64,000 nt of DNA, from contig NZ_CP049255.1 of NCBI RefSeq assembly GCF_011047135.1, positions 1,116,001 to 1,180,000 on the forward strand. The letters are read 5' to 3'. Under the pieces are notes generated by a model that worked only from the letters and a program-made list of their open reading frames with translations, was not told the DNA's origin and did not search any database. Source of the stretch: Microbacterium endophyticum (lineage in GTDB: Bacteria; Actinomycetota; Actinomycetes; Actinomycetales; Microbacteriaceae). Shown here piece by piece: positions 11,340 to 20,223 of this stretch. Both the position numbers and the translations under genes were made by a program. Position 1 is the stretch's first letter; each line of letters begins with the position of its first letter.

Positions 11340-12347
11340 ATGACTTCCCTCACCGACAACGCTGAGCGCACGTCGACGGGGAATCTCGCAGGGAGCGGGG
11401 GCGGCGTGAAAGCGCCGTCCTCGCCCCGGCGGTCCCGCTCCGGCGGACCGTGGCGCACACGCCTCGAGATCGCCGTTCTTGCCGGTCCCGCTCTCATCGT
11501 CTTTCTTTCTTTCGTCATGCTGCCCGTGGCAGTTGCGGCCTACTACGGCTTCTTCAGCTGGGGCGGCTACGGGCCCGCGACCGACTTTGTCGGGCTCCGT
11601 AATTACGTCGTGATTCTGACCGACCCGGCGTTCCAAGAGGCGCTCTGGCACAACTTCTTGATCGTCATCCTCTCGCTCGTCATCCAGGGCCCCATCGCTA
11701 TTGCGCTTGCGCTTTTGCTCAACCGCAAGATGCGATTCCAGTCATCCATTCGGGTTTTGATCTTCGTCCCCTACGTCATCTCTGAAGTTGTCGTCGGCAC
11801 GGGGTGGAGCCTGATGCTCGCCAACAACGGCGCACTCAACGACCTATTGGCGAAACTGGGTCTCAGCGCTTATGCGCAGGATTGGCTCGCAAATCCGGAT
11901 ATTGCGATCTGGACCCTCATGGCGATCATCACCTGGAAGTACATCGGGTTCGCCGTCATCCTCTTTCTCGCAGGTCTTCAGGGCATCCCAGAAGAGCTCT
12001 ACGAAGCAGCCGCAATCGACGGCGCCTCGTACTGGCAGATCCAGCGCTCGATCACGTTCCCGCTACTCGGGCCCACGGTTCGAATCTGGGCATTCCTGTC
12101 GATCATCGGGTCGCTCCAACTCTTCGACCTCGTCTACATCATTTGGGGTCAGTACATTGCGGCCACCGCCGGCACCTCGACGATGGCGACCTACATGGTG
12201 GCCACGGGTCGAAACGCCGGAAGCTACGGCTACGGCAACGCCGTCGCCGTCGTGATCTTCCTCATTTCACTCATCATCGCGCTGCTCTATCAGCGCTTCG
12301 TGCTGCGCCGCGATACCGAGGGCGCAGTCACGGGAGGTAAACGCTGA
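11340..12347 (+). CDS. ABC sugar transporter permease (MalF-like)
   Basis: The protein has 335 residues. A hydrophilic Ser/Gly/Arg-rich N-terminus (about 40 residues) is followed by six predicted membrane helices of the binding-protein-dependent permease fold. The cytoplasmic EAA loop is visible as EELYEAAAIDGASYWQ, the surface that docks on the ATPase coupling groove. Gene order (binding protein, MalF-like, MalG-like) is the standard CUT1 layout. The last A of its TGA stop is the first base of the next gene's ATG (TGATG), so the two permeases are made in step. Confidence 0.93.
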   Translation: MTSLTDNAERTSTGNLAGSGGGVKAPSSPRRSRSGGPWRTRLEIAVLAGPALIVFLSFVMLPVAVAAYYGFFSWGGYGPATDFVGLRNYVVILTDPAFQEALWHNFLIVILSLVIQGPIAIALALLLNRKMRFQSSIRVLIFVPYVISEVVVGTGWSLMLANNGALNDLLAKLGLSAYAQDWLANPDIAIWTLMAIITWKYIGFAVILFLAGLQGIPEELYEAAAIDGASYWQIQRSITFPLLGPTVRIWAFLSIIGSLQLFDLVYIIWGQYIAATAGTSTMATYMVATGRNAGSYGYGNAVAVVIFLISLIIALLYQRFVLRRDTEGAVTGGKR

Positions 12348-13231
12348 TGGCTACCGAAGCAATCGTCACTCGCCACATCAAGCCGAGCAAGCGGCGGGTT
12401 ACGCGCACTCCCCGCCAGCGCACCGGAAGCTTCTTTATCTACTTCCTCGCGATCGTGTTGATCGGGCTCATTCTCGCGCCCGTTGCGTACATCATCATCG
12501 GCGGATTTCGCACGAACTCGCAGATCACGCAGGACCCCTCGGGGCTCCCGGCGACGTGGCAGATCGAGAACTACTTCAACGTGTTGTCGAGCGGTGTCTT
12601 CTGGCGTGAAGTGCTCAACTCGACGATCGCGGCCGCAGTCACGACGTTCTTTGTCGTCGCCTTCGGGCTGGGAGCCGCGTACGTGCTCGCACGCTATAAC
12701 TTCCGCGCTCGCGGTGCGCTCTACGCGCTCTTCGCAGCTGGCCTCATGTTTCCGATGACCGTCGCCATCACGCCGCTGTACATCATGGTCCGCTCGCTCG
12801 GACTCATGAACTCTCTCGCCGGTGTCATCGTGCCGCAGGTCGCGTTCGCGCTGCCGGTGACGATCATCATCCTGGTGCCGTTCTTGCAGGCGCTCCCGCG
12901 AGAGATCGAGGAGGCGGCATTCATCGACGGATGCAGCCGGCTCGGTTTCTTCTGGCGAATGGTCATTCCGCTTGCGGTTCCCGCCGTCATCACCGTGGGA
13001 ATTCTCGCGTTCATCGCCAGCTGGAACAGCTACATGTTGCCCCTGTTCATCTTGAACGACGAATCCACCTTCACCCTGCCGCTCGGCGTACAGGCGTTCG
13101 CGTCGCAGTACTCCGTCGATACCGCAAAGGTGCTCGCCTTCACTTCACTGTCAATGATCCCCGCGCTCGTGTTCTTCAGCCTGTTTGAACGACGCATCGT
13201 CGGTGGCTTGACCGGTGCGGTCAAGGGTTGA
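12347..13231 (+). CDS. ABC sugar transporter permease (MalG-like)
   Basis: The product has 294 residues, with a basic N-terminal cytoplasmic tail and six predicted transmembrane helices. The EAA motif reads EIEEAAFIDGCSRLGFFW. It is the second inner-membrane subunit of the CUT1 importer encoded with 10043-12347. The ATG shares its A with the stop codon of the MalF-like gene. The GH3 glycosidase gene starts about 25 nt downstream, so import and intracellular hydrolysis are likely co-transcribed. Confidence 0.93.
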   Translation: MATEAIVTRHIKPSKRRVTRTPRQRTGSFFIYFLAIVLIGLILAPVAYIIIGGFRTNSQITQDPSGLPATWQIENYFNVLSSGVFWREVLNSTIAAAVTTFFVVAFGLGAAYVLARYNFRARGALYALFAAGLMFPMTVAITPLYIMVRSLGLMNSLAGVIVPQVAFALPVTIIILVPFLQALPREIEEAAFIDGCSRLGFFWRMVIPLAVPAVITVGILAFIASWNSYMLPLFILNDESTFTLPLGVQAFASQYSVDTAKVLAFTSLSMIPALVFFSLFERRIVGGLTGAVKG

Positions 13232-13256
13232 GCAGTAGCGAAACGGATTGAGAACT

Positions 13257-15575
13257 GTGTACACGACGACATCCGGTGCGCCCACAGCTTCAGCGCGTGT
13301 GCGTGCACTGCTCGAGCAGATGACGCTGGAAGAAAAACTTGCCCAACTTGTGGGGTTCTGGGTAGACCAGGGCGACGAGGTCGTTGCGCCGATGGCCGGA
13401 GAAATGGCGACCTCGACCCGCTACGAGGATGCGACCGAGCACGGTCTCGGCCATCTCACCCGCGTCTACGGCACACGGCCCGTTGAGCCGTTGGCCCGCG
13501 CGGAGTGGCTCTGGAACGAGCAACGCCGACTCCGACAAGAAACCCGCCTCGGGATTCCGGCACTGGTGCATGAAGAGTGCCTCACGGGACTTGCGGCGTG
13601 GAAAGCGGCGACGTTTCCCACACCGCTCGCGTGGGGTGCGGCGTTCAATCCGGAACTGGTCGAGCGCATGGGTAGTGCAATCGGTCGATCGATGCGGGAA
13701 CTCGGGGTGCATCAGGGGCTTGCCCCGGTGCTCGATGTCATTCGCGACCCGCGTTGGGGACGAGTCGATGAGTGCATCGCCGAAGACCCATACGTCGTCG
13801 GCACAATCGGCACCGCGTATGTGCGCGGCCTGCAGGATGCCGGAATCCACGCAACGCTGAAGCACTTTGTCGGGTACTCGGCCTCACAATCCGGTCGCAA
13901 TCATGCGCCAGTGCACGTCGGCATGCGCGAACTAGACGACGTGCTTTTGCCACCTTTCGAGATGGCGGTTCGTGACGGCGGCGTGCGATCGGTCATGAAT
14001 TCGTACGCCGAAATCGACGGGATTCCGGTGGCATCAGCGCCGGAATTCCTCACGGGAATCCTGCGCGACCGATGGGGATTCGATGGTGTTGTCGTCGCCG
14101 ACTACTTCGCTATCGCTTTCTTGCAGACGATGCATCGGGTCGCCGAAGATAAAGGTGCCGCGGCTCACCTTGCACTCTCGGCTGGCATCGATATCGAGCT
14201 TCCGAGCGGCGACACGTACGGCGCAGCGCTCGCAGAGCGTGTGCGAGACGGGCGCACCGATGAAGCTCTCGTTGATCGTGCCGTCACTCGTGTGCTCACG
14301 CAAAAAGAAGCACTCGGCTTGCTCGATGAAGATCTTTCGACCGCCCCGACATCGATTGACCTCGATGACGCCGAGCATCGCGACATCGCCCGTGAGCTTG
14401 CCGAGCAGTCACTCGTGCTGCTCACGAATGACGGCACTCTCCCGCTCGCGGCGGGCAGTGCAGGACCGTCGCGCATTGCTGTGATCGGCCCGAATGCCGA
14501 CAGCCCCGAAGCGCTGATGGGTTGCTATTCGTTCGCCAATCATGTGCTCGCGCACCATCCGGGAACGCCTCTCGGCTTTGAGATTCCCAGCGTGAGTGAA
14601 GCCTTGGCTGCAGAATTCGCTAGCTCCGAAATCTCGACGGCGCGTGGATGCGAAGTAGAGGGCGACGATAGATCCGGGTTTGACGGCGCAACAGCCGTTG
14701 CGCGCGATGCGGACATCGCCATCGTTGTCGTGGGTGACCGCGCCGGGCTGTTTGGGCGTGGCACGGTCGGCGAGGGCAACGACGTGGAATCCCTGGAGCT
14801 ACCCGGGGTTCAGCGCGAGTTGGTCGAACAGATCATTGCGAGCGGCACGCCCGTCGTGCTCGTCGTACTCTCGGGCCGCCCGTATGCGCTCGACTGGGCG
14901 CTGTCCGGTGCTTCCGCACCCGCAGCTGTGCTCCAGGCATTCTTTCCCGGCGAAGAAGGCGGTCCGGCTCTCGCTCGGGTATTGAGCGGAGCGGTCGCAC
15001 CATCGGGCCACCTGCCTGTCTCGCTCCCACGCTCAGCAGGAGCTCAGCCCTACAGCTACCTGCATCCGTTCCTTGGCGGGCCGAACGAGATCACGAGCGC
15101 CGACAGCACGCCGGCGCTGCCGTTCGGCCACGGCCTGAGCTACACCACGTTTACTCACAGCGACCTGACCACCGGGGCCGAAACAAGCACAGGCAGCGTG
15201 TTCACTGTCGAGGTGACAGTGAAGAACACCGGCACACGATCGGGCACCGAGCTCGTGCAGCTGTACGGGCAAGACATCGTCGCGAGCGTGACACGTCCAG
15301 TGGCGCAGCTCATCGCCTACAGCCGCGTGGATCTCACGCCGCGCGAGCACGCACGGGTGAGGTTCGAAGTGCCAACCGCTCGGATGTCGTTGACCAACCG
15401 TCGCGGCGAGCGCATCGTGGAACCGGGTGAAATCGAGCTCTGGGTTGGTTCGTCATGCGCAGAGAGAGCAACGAGCACGCGGGTGACCTTCACGGGCCCA
15501 GATCACCATGTCACGGGCGATGACCCACGACTCGTCCACGTAACGGTCCAGAGTCCGGAGGTCTCACTTCACTGA
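13257..15575 (+). CDS. GH3 beta-glycosidase (beta-xylosidase/beta-glucosidase)
   Basis: The gene encodes 772 residues with no signal peptide, hence cytoplasmic, matching hydrolysis of imported oligosaccharides. Domain order is a GH3 N-terminal barrel (about 10-330), the GH3 C-terminal alpha/beta sandwich (about 370-590) and a C-terminal fibronectin-III-like domain (about 650-740, with GTELVQLYGQD). The nucleophile is Asp282 in VVVADYF. KHFVGYS and LVHEECLTG line the -1 subsite. The SDW/SDY form common in glucosidases is ADY here. Sequence alone does not separate xylosidase from glucosidase; the xylose-locus context favours beta-xylosidase. The start is uncertain: GTG 13257, or TTG 13248 three codons earlier. 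Neither has a strong ribosome-binding site. Confidence 0.9.
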   Translation: MYTTTSGAPTASARVRALLEQMTLEEKLAQLVGFWVDQGDEVVAPMAGEMATSTRYEDATEHGLGHLTRVYGTRPVEPLARAEWLWNEQRRLRQETRLGIPALVHEECLTGLAAWKAATFPTPLAWGAAFNPELVERMGSAIGRSMRELGVHQGLAPVLDVIRDPRWGRVDECIAEDPYVVGTIGTAYVRGLQDAGIHATLKHFVGYSASQSGRNHAPVHVGMRELDDVLLPPFEMAVRDGGVRSVMNSYAEIDGIPVASAPEFLTGILRDRWGFDGVVVADYFAIAFLQTMHRVAEDKGAAAHLALSAGIDIELPSGDTYGAALAERVRDGRTDEALVDRAVTRVLTQKEALGLLDEDLSTAPTSIDLDDAEHRDIARELAEQSLVLLTNDGTLPLAAGSAGPSRIAVIGPNADSPEALMGCYSFANHVLAHHPGTPLGFEIPSVSEALAAEFASSEISTARGCEVEGDDRSGFDGATAVARDADIAIVVVGDRAGLFGRGTVGEGNDVESLELPGVQRELVEQIIASGTPVVLVVLSGRPYALDWALSGASAPAAVLQAFFPGEEGGPALARVLSGAVAPSGHLPVSLPRSAGAQPYSYLHPFLGGPNEITSADSTPALPFGHGLSYTTFTHSDLTTGAETSTGSVFTVEVTVKNTGTRSGTELVQLYGQDIVASVTRPVAQLIAYSRVDLTPREHARVRFEVPTARMSLTNRRGERIVEPGEIELWVGSSCAERATSTRVTFTGPDHHVTGDDPRLVHVTVQSPEVSLH

Positions 15576-15611
15576 CCACAGCGATCTCGCCGCAGCTTCG
15601 GAGCAGTGGGT

Positions 15612-16412
15612 CTAGCAGTGTTCGAAGACGTAGTCGCTGCTATCTGGGGTCACCAGGTCTCGATCGCGCAAGATGGTGCGCGCAGGTGTTGCGACGCGTG
15701 AGCACACGTCGGCGAACGTCCCACGAAGATCGTCGGTGTATTCGATATCGAAGACCTGGTCACCGTATGCCTTCGTGAACTCATCGCACTCGTCGAACAG
15801 GTCACACTCTTCGACGGTGACAAAGTCGAACCCGATGTCGTTCTTGCCCTCGGCTGTCATCTCGGCCGAGTTCTTCTGGGACGCAGCCAGGCCCTCACCG
15901 TGTGTCGTGTCGACGAGCAGAACGGCGAATGCCACGGCATCCGCTTCGGTCAGAGCACCGTCTGATCGCGTCCACGAGTCGAGATTGTCGAACTCGACAG
16001 CCTGGAAGCCGCTCTTCGCGCAGCGCTCGATGACCGTGCTTTGCTTCGCGGCCGCCTCAGCGCGTTTTTCAGGCGTTGAGATATCGAGCAGGTACTCAGC
16101 TGGCCATGCCGGATCAGCCACCCGTGTGCCGTCGGCTTCGTGAAGAATCAGCGCCTCGGGCCACGCTTCGTCCGGCTGCGTCTGAAACCCATTCACATAG
16201 CAAATGGAATACAGTCCCTCGGCCGGCTCATCAGTGCTGTCCCGAGTGACGACCGTCACGTCATCGCCCGGTTCGTAGCCGCCCCCGAGTTGGTAGTCGA
16301 ACACGCCATCCGATGGCGGCGGGGCGATCTCGGTTGCCGTGGAGCATCCAGAGATGAGTAGTACGAGAGCGAGAGCTCCGGCACTCGTAACTTTTCCGCA
16401 AATGCCGCGCAC
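15612..16412 (-). CDS. GH114-type endo-alpha-1,4-polygalactosaminidase lipoprotein
   Basis: The protein has 266 residues. A lipoprotein signal peptide has SGCS with Cys23 as the anchor. The mature domain has the GH114/TM1410 TIM-barrel pattern (GLYSICYVNGFQTQPDE, WPAEYLLDIS, GFQAVEFDNLDSW with the conserved acidic pair). Characterised GH114 enzymes cleave alpha-1,4-galactosaminogalactan-type polymers, but many bacterial relatives are uncharacterised, so the substrate is unproven. The gene converges on the GH3 operon and does not share its promoter. Extracellular location suggests attack on a surface or biofilm polysaccharide. Confidence 0.8.
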   Translation of the reverse strand: MRGICGKVTSAGALALVLLISGCSTATEIAPPPSDGVFDYQLGGGYEPGDDVTVVTRDSTDEPAEGLYSICYVNGFQTQPDEAWPEALILHEADGTRVADPAWPAEYLLDISTPEKRAEAAAKQSTVIERCAKSGFQAVEFDNLDSWTRSDGALTEADAVAFAVLLVDTTHGEGLAASQKNSAEMTAEGKNDIGFDFVTVEECDLFDECDEFTKAYGDQVFDIEYTDDLRGTFADVCSRVATPARTILRDRDLVTPDSSDYVFEHC

Positions 16413-16480
16413 ACTCCGAGTCTAAAGAAGCCACCGTCTCGGTGTCGTTGCGGGCACTGCGAATATCGCAGCTGTTGCAG

Positions 16481-16501
16481 ATACTATTTCAGGCGTAGTA
16501 T
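16481..16501. promoter_or_regulatory. Putative PadR operator
   Basis: ATACTA-N9-TAGTAT, a perfect 6-bp-arm dyad 35 nt upstream of the padR-type ATG. PadR proteins commonly autoregulate through AT-rich dyads of this size, so this is the likely autoregulatory site. Confidence 0.6.
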
Positions 16502-16535
16502 GTTTGAGACAGTAACCACCGAAGAAGGGCGAGCA

Positions 16536-16883
16536 ATGGCGATCAGCGCCGATGCGATTCGCGGCTACATTGACGTTCTTGTGTTGTCGCTCCTGCGCGC
16601 GAACCCGTCTTACGCCTACGAACTAGCACAGCGCATCACCGCAATCAGCGGTGATGCGTACGCCATCAAACAGACCACCCTCTATTCGGCCGTGAAACGC
16701 CTAGAGAGCAGTGGACTCGTCAGCTCGTCCGCCGGAGTATCCCCCTCAGGAAAACCTCGCACCTACTACAGCATCACCGACGCTGGCCTCATCCATTTCG
16801 ACGTCAAAGTCGAGGAGTGGCGCAATACGAAGTCCGTCGTCGACAGATTCATCAACGGAACCATCGAAGGAGGTACTCCGTGA
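16536..16883 (+). CDS. PadR-family transcriptional regulator
   Basis: The protein has 115 residues from ATG 16536 (GAAGG at 8 nt; an upstream in-frame start lacks this and would overlap the dyad). It has the PadR winged helix: GYIDVLVLSLLRANPSYAYELAQRI then QTTLYSAVKRLESSGLVSS and a wing with GKPRTYYSITDAG. The short C-terminal helix places it in the small PadR-s2 group. Its stop overlaps the GTG of the downstream membrane protein (GTGA). This PadR plus membrane-protein pairing recurs in Gram-positives and usually controls envelope-stress or drug-responsive membrane functions. Confidence 0.9.
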   Translation: MAISADAIRGYIDVLVLSLLRANPSYAYELAQRITAISGDAYAIKQTTLYSAVKRLESSGLVSSSAGVSPSGKPRTYYSITDAGLIHFDVKVEEWRNTKSVVDRFINGTIEGGTP

Positions 16884-17920
16884 ACGTCATCATCACGTAC
16901 CTGGACACCATGTTCAGCACGTACCCGCAAACTCCACGACTACTTGAGGCCAAGGCCGAACTGAAAGACATGATGGAGGACGCCTATTCGAGTCTCATCG
17001 CCGACGGTCGTTCCGAAAATGAGGCTGTCGGGCAGGTAATTCGCGATTTCGGCAACCTTGAAGAGGTCGCGCCGGTGCTCGGCATCACATCCGATATTGC
17101 CCATGATTCAGCAACGGTTGCTGCCAAAGACATTCCAGAGCACGCGCCGATCACACTCGAAGAGGCAGAGGGTTACGCAGACGTGCAGCAGCATGTTCGC
17201 TTTAGAGTGAGCACCGCCGTCATCCTGTTCGTCATGTCCCCGGCGATGCTGATCCTGCTGCCGGTCGCCGCGCAATACGGATTTCTTCCGTTCACTGATG
17301 GCATCGCGTCGCTCGTCGGGCTCGTGGCGCTATTTGCTCTCATCACCACCGGAGTGGTGATCATCCTCGCGACGTCTCGCGAAACAGCACGCTACGAACG
17401 CATCCCAGAAGGTCGATTCTCCACCAACCCGGCCGTGACGCACTGGGCCGAGGCGCTCGCCATGCAGCACGAACGCGGACGCATCCGCGCGCTCCAGATC
17501 GCGATCGCGTTCTGGATTCTCGCTCCTATTCCACTCATCGGACTTGCACTGCTCACGGAAGACTCACCCCAAAATGGCTTCTGGAGCGTGATCGGTGTCG
17601 TGCTCGTGCTCGCCTTCGTCGCAACAGGACTCGGAGTCTTCCTCCCGCGGTCATGGGCGAAGAACGTCGCAGAAGAGCTCGGGCGTGGCGCCGGCCATCG
17701 TCAGAACTTTGGAGTGCGCAAGGATGGCGAGCGCAGCATCGTCGGAGTAATCGGCGCCTTCTACTGGCCGCTACTCACGGCTGTCTTTCTCGCGTGGAGC
17801 TTCATCGGCAATGCGTGGGGAATCTCCTGGGTCATCTGGCCGATCGGAGCCGTGCTCTTTGGAGCAATCGCGGGCGGCACCAGCGCGCTCGAGAGTTACC
17901 GCAGAGCCCGACCTCAGTAG
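16880..17920 (+). CDS. PadR-linked membrane protein with N-terminal permease-prefix (HAAS-like) domain
   Basis: The gene encodes 346 residues from GTG 16880. Residues 1-75 form a soluble helical domain (TYLDTMFSTYPQTPRLLEAKAELKDMMEDAY, NEAVGQVIRDFGNLEEVAPVLG) like the permease-prefix/HAAS domains found next to PadR regulators. About seven hydrophobic segments follow, arranged as two sets separated by a soluble loop (about 185-225). Such domains are thought to sense or bind the partner regulator or a transporter, but the molecular role is not established. It is co-translated with the PadR gene and converges with the DUF1801 gene, overlapping its 3' end by 7 nt. Confidence 0.75.
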   Translation: MNVIITYLDTMFSTYPQTPRLLEAKAELKDMMEDAYSSLIADGRSENEAVGQVIRDFGNLEEVAPVLGITSDIAHDSATVAAKDIPEHAPITLEEAEGYADVQQHVRFRVSTAVILFVMSPAMLILLPVAAQYGFLPFTDGIASLVGLVALFALITTGVVIILATSRETARYERIPEGRFSTNPAVTHWAEALAMQHERGRIRALQIAIAFWILAPIPLIGLALLTEDSPQNGFWSVIGVVLVLAFVATGLGVFLPRSWAKNVAEELGRGAGHRQNFGVRKDGERSIVGVIGAFYWPLLTAVFLAWSFIGNAWGISWVIWPIGAVLFGAIAGGTSALESYRRARPQ

Positions 17921-18354
17921 GCAGCCGCCTTCTTTACGAGGGTGCGCAGTTGGCTTTCTACGGCATCTGTCATCTCGATCACGGCGAAAGCCACGGGCCA
18001 CATCGCACCGTGGTCGAGGTCCGCGTCTTCAGTGAAGCCGATCGAGCCATACCGCGTATTGAACTTGGACGCGGGTTGGAAGAACACGATGTTCTTGCCG
18101 TCTTTCGCATAGGTCGGAAATCCATACCAGGTCTTCGGGTCAAGGCCGGGCGCTTCCTCTGCCACAATCATGTGAAGGCGCTCCGCGATGACGCGATCTG
18201 TGCCTTCGAGTCCCTCGATCACCTCGAGGCATGCTTCGAACTCTTTGGCCTTCTTCGCGGAGCCTTTGACACCCTTCATCGCTTTGAGTTCCTCGGCGCG
18301 CTGCTTCATCGCCTCGCGCTCAGAATCGCTGAATCCACCCTCGGTTGCGCTCAT
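17914..18354 (-). CDS. DUF1801 / YdeI-like protein
   Basis: The protein has 146 residues, is cytosolic, and has a highly charged helical N-terminus (residues 1-45). A DUF1801-like alpha+beta domain follows, with APGLDPKTWYGFPTYAKDG, NIVFFQPASKFNTRYGSIGF and the C-terminal helix ESQLRTLVKKAA. A Bacillus member of this broad family has been described as an iron-delivery (frataxin-like) protein; the function of the actinobacterial branch is not known. Its 3' end overlaps the convergent membrane gene by 7 nt. A second, more divergent DUF1801 member lies at 27184-27612. Confidence 0.8.
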   Translation of the reverse strand: MSATEGGFSDSEREAMKQRAEELKAMKGVKGSAKKAKEFEACLEVIEGLEGTDRVIAERLHMIVAEEAPGLDPKTWYGFPTYAKDGKNIVFFQPASKFNTRYGSIGFTEDADLDHGAMWPVAFAVIEMTDAVESQLRTLVKKAAAY

Positions 18355-18442
18355 CTCGGTTTCCTTCGGTCGCTCGCGCCAGCCCGCTACGCAGAGCCAA
18401 CATTATTGCCTCCCAGGCTCTCGCAACAGACACCGAGGGGGG

Positions 18443-19546
18443 TTATGCGCCCGCGAGCCGCCGCCACTGGACTTCGGTCGTAAGTGGCACAGGCTCCGGA
18501 CGCTCGGGCGCTGTGGACACACGGCGCCGCTCCCCTGTTTCCGCAGATTCGAGAAGCAAAGTCATCACTTCGAGGGTGTGCAGCGCAAGCTCGCCGCTCG
18601 CTCGTCGCGCGGGTGATTCCCCCGCGGCAAAATCGAGCAGCCCGACGCCGCGCGAACCGTGCTCGTAGCCCGCCGATACCGGAACAAGCTGCCATCCATC
18701 GCCGTGTGAAAGACGCACATCTCCATCGAAGTAGTTGGGATCTGGCACCGACAGCGAACCGGCTTCACCGTGCACCTCTATCGGCTTCGCCTCTGATGCG
18801 TGCGCGTCAAAGCTGAACGTGACAGTTGAGAGCGCGCCATCGGCGTGCGTCAGCACACCGGTGACATGCGTCGCCACGTCGACGTCGAATGTCTCGCCCT
18901 CACGTGGACCAGAGCCGATCGTGCGCACCGACCGCGTGCGGGAGCCCGCGCCCTGTACAGCGACGACCGGCCCGAGCATGTGCACGAGCGCCGAAAGGTA
19001 GTACGGTCCCATGTCGAAGAGCGGACCGCCCCCGGGCAAGTAGTAGAAGTCAGGGTTCGGATGCCACGACTCGTGTCCCGCAGAGACGAACGCGGCGGTC
19101 GCGGCCACCGGTCGCCCGATGTGTCCGGCATCGATCGCGGCACGCGCCGTCTGCACCCCCGTTCCGAGCACGGTGTCGGGTGCGCAGCCGACGTGCACCC
19201 CCGCAGCATCCGCGCTGGCCATCACGGTGCGCGCATCACCGAATACCGCTGTCAGCGGCTTTTCGCCGTACACGTTCTTTCCGTGCGAGATAGCTCCGTG
19301 CGCAATCTCTGCGTGCGCTGCCGGAATCGTGAGATTCAAGACCGTGTCGACCTCGGGGTCGGCAAGAAGCTCCGGCACTGAGAGCGCCCGGGCCCCCGGC
19401 ACTGTTTCGGCGATCGTGCGCGCTCGCTCCGCATCAAGATCTGCGACCGCCACGATGCGCACATCCGGGTGACCGACAAGAGTGTCGAGGTAGGCGCGCG
19501 AGATAACCCCGAGGCCCACGATTCCTACGCCGTGCGGGTGGCCCAC
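18443..19546 (-). CDS. Gfo/Idh/MocA-family sugar or polyol dehydrogenase (third gene of operon)
   Basis: The gene encodes 367 residues. An N-terminal Rossmann fold (VGIVGLGVISRAYLDTL) and the family EKP signature (YGEKPLTAV) identify an NAD(P)-dependent oxidoreductase of the Gfo/Idh/MocA family. The C-terminal half supplies the beta-sheet substrate domain (GGPLFDMGPYYLSALVHML). The start is GTG 19546, with AGAGGG about 5 nt upstream; the gene therefore overlaps the end of the ThuA gene by 22 nt. An earlier in-frame start would extend it with a low-complexity basic tail. The substrate is unknown; ThuA-linked dehydrogenases act on oxidised disaccharides or inositol-like compounds. Confidence 0.88.
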   Translation of the reverse strand: MGHPHGVGIVGLGVISRAYLDTLVGHPDVRIVAVADLDAERARTIAETVPGARALSVPELLADPEVDTVLNLTIPAAHAEIAHGAISHGKNVYGEKPLTAVFGDARTVMASADAAGVHVGCAPDTVLGTGVQTARAAIDAGHIGRPVAATAAFVSAGHESWHPNPDFYYLPGGGPLFDMGPYYLSALVHMLGPVVAVQGAGSRTRSVRTIGSGPREGETFDVDVATHVTGVLTHADGALSTVTFSFDAHASEAKPIEVHGEAGSLSVPDPNYFDGDVRLSHGDGWQLVPVSAGYEHGSRGVGLLDFAAGESPARRASGELALHTLEVMTLLLESAETGERRRVSTAPERPEPVPLTTEVQWRRLAGA

Positions 19547-20223
19547 AGCATCCCTCTTTCCACGATGGTTCGTACGTTGTCGTCGCGCAGCACATCGGGG
19601 CTGTGCCCGGGGGTTGCGACAAACACTCGGCCCTGACCCCAGTCGCGCGTCCATACCGCTGGCGACACGATCGGACGATGCCACGGGTGATACGGCTGGA
19701 CCGGATGGGTCGTGGTTGCCAGCACGTCAATGAGACTGTCGTGCAGAACCCAGTACTGCTCGGTGTGCAGTGAGAAGTCAGTGAGACCGGCTGTGATTTC
19801 ATGCTCACGGCCCAGGTCTGTCATCTCGATCGCGTAAGTGAGAAAGTTATCGCTCTCATCGCCGTGCCGACGGTCGGGGTGAGCCGCAGGATGGGTCGCG
19901 AACTGTCCGCCGATGAGCTGAAGGTAGTCGGAGCTGTTGCGGAAAGAATCGGCTATGCCACCGTGCCATCCGGCGAGCCCAGTTCCCGCGGCGACCGCGG
20001 CGCGAAGACCCGCGACAGCGTCGGCGGAAGCTTCTGACATCGTCACCGATTGCACGATCAGATCGATTGCCTTCATACGCTCGACGTCGGCGTACACCTC
20101 GGGAGATTCTTCGATCGAAACGTCGTAATCATGAGCCGTCAGAAACGGAATGAAGAGTTCGGTCGCCTCGACCGGGTGGTGCCCATCCCAGCCGCCGCGC
20201 ACGACGAGTGCGGTTTTACTCAT
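19525..20223 (-). CDS. ThuA-domain protein (trehalose-utilisation family)
   Basis: The protein has 232 residues with a class-I glutamine-amidotransferase-like alpha/beta fold typical of ThuA: ALVVRGGWDGHHPVEATELF at the N-terminus, then GLAGWHGGIADSFR and HPVQPYHPWHRPIVSPAVWTRDWGQGRVFVATPGHSPDVL. ThuA of rhizobia takes part in conversion of trehalose and related disaccharides to 3-keto derivatives; here it sits between two Gfo/Idh dehydrogenases, which supports a keto-sugar pathway (inference). The ATG overlaps the upstream stop codon (ATGA). Confidence 0.88.
   Translation of the reverse strand: MSKTALVVRGGWDGHHPVEATELFIPFLTAHDYDVSIEESPEVYADVERMKAIDLIVQSVTMSEASADAVAGLRAAVAAGTGLAGWHGGIADSFRNSSDYLQLIGGQFATHPAAHPDRRHGDESDNFLTYAIEMTDLGREHEITAGLTDFSLHTEQYWVLHDSLIDVLATTTHPVQPYHPWHRPIVSPAVWTRDWGQGRVFVATPGHSPDVLRDDNVRTIVERGMLWATRTA

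Noticed and set aside
13248-13256. TTG start for the GH3 gene
   Set aside because: It would add three codons without a ribosome-binding site; GTG 13257 was preferred, although it also lacks a good one.
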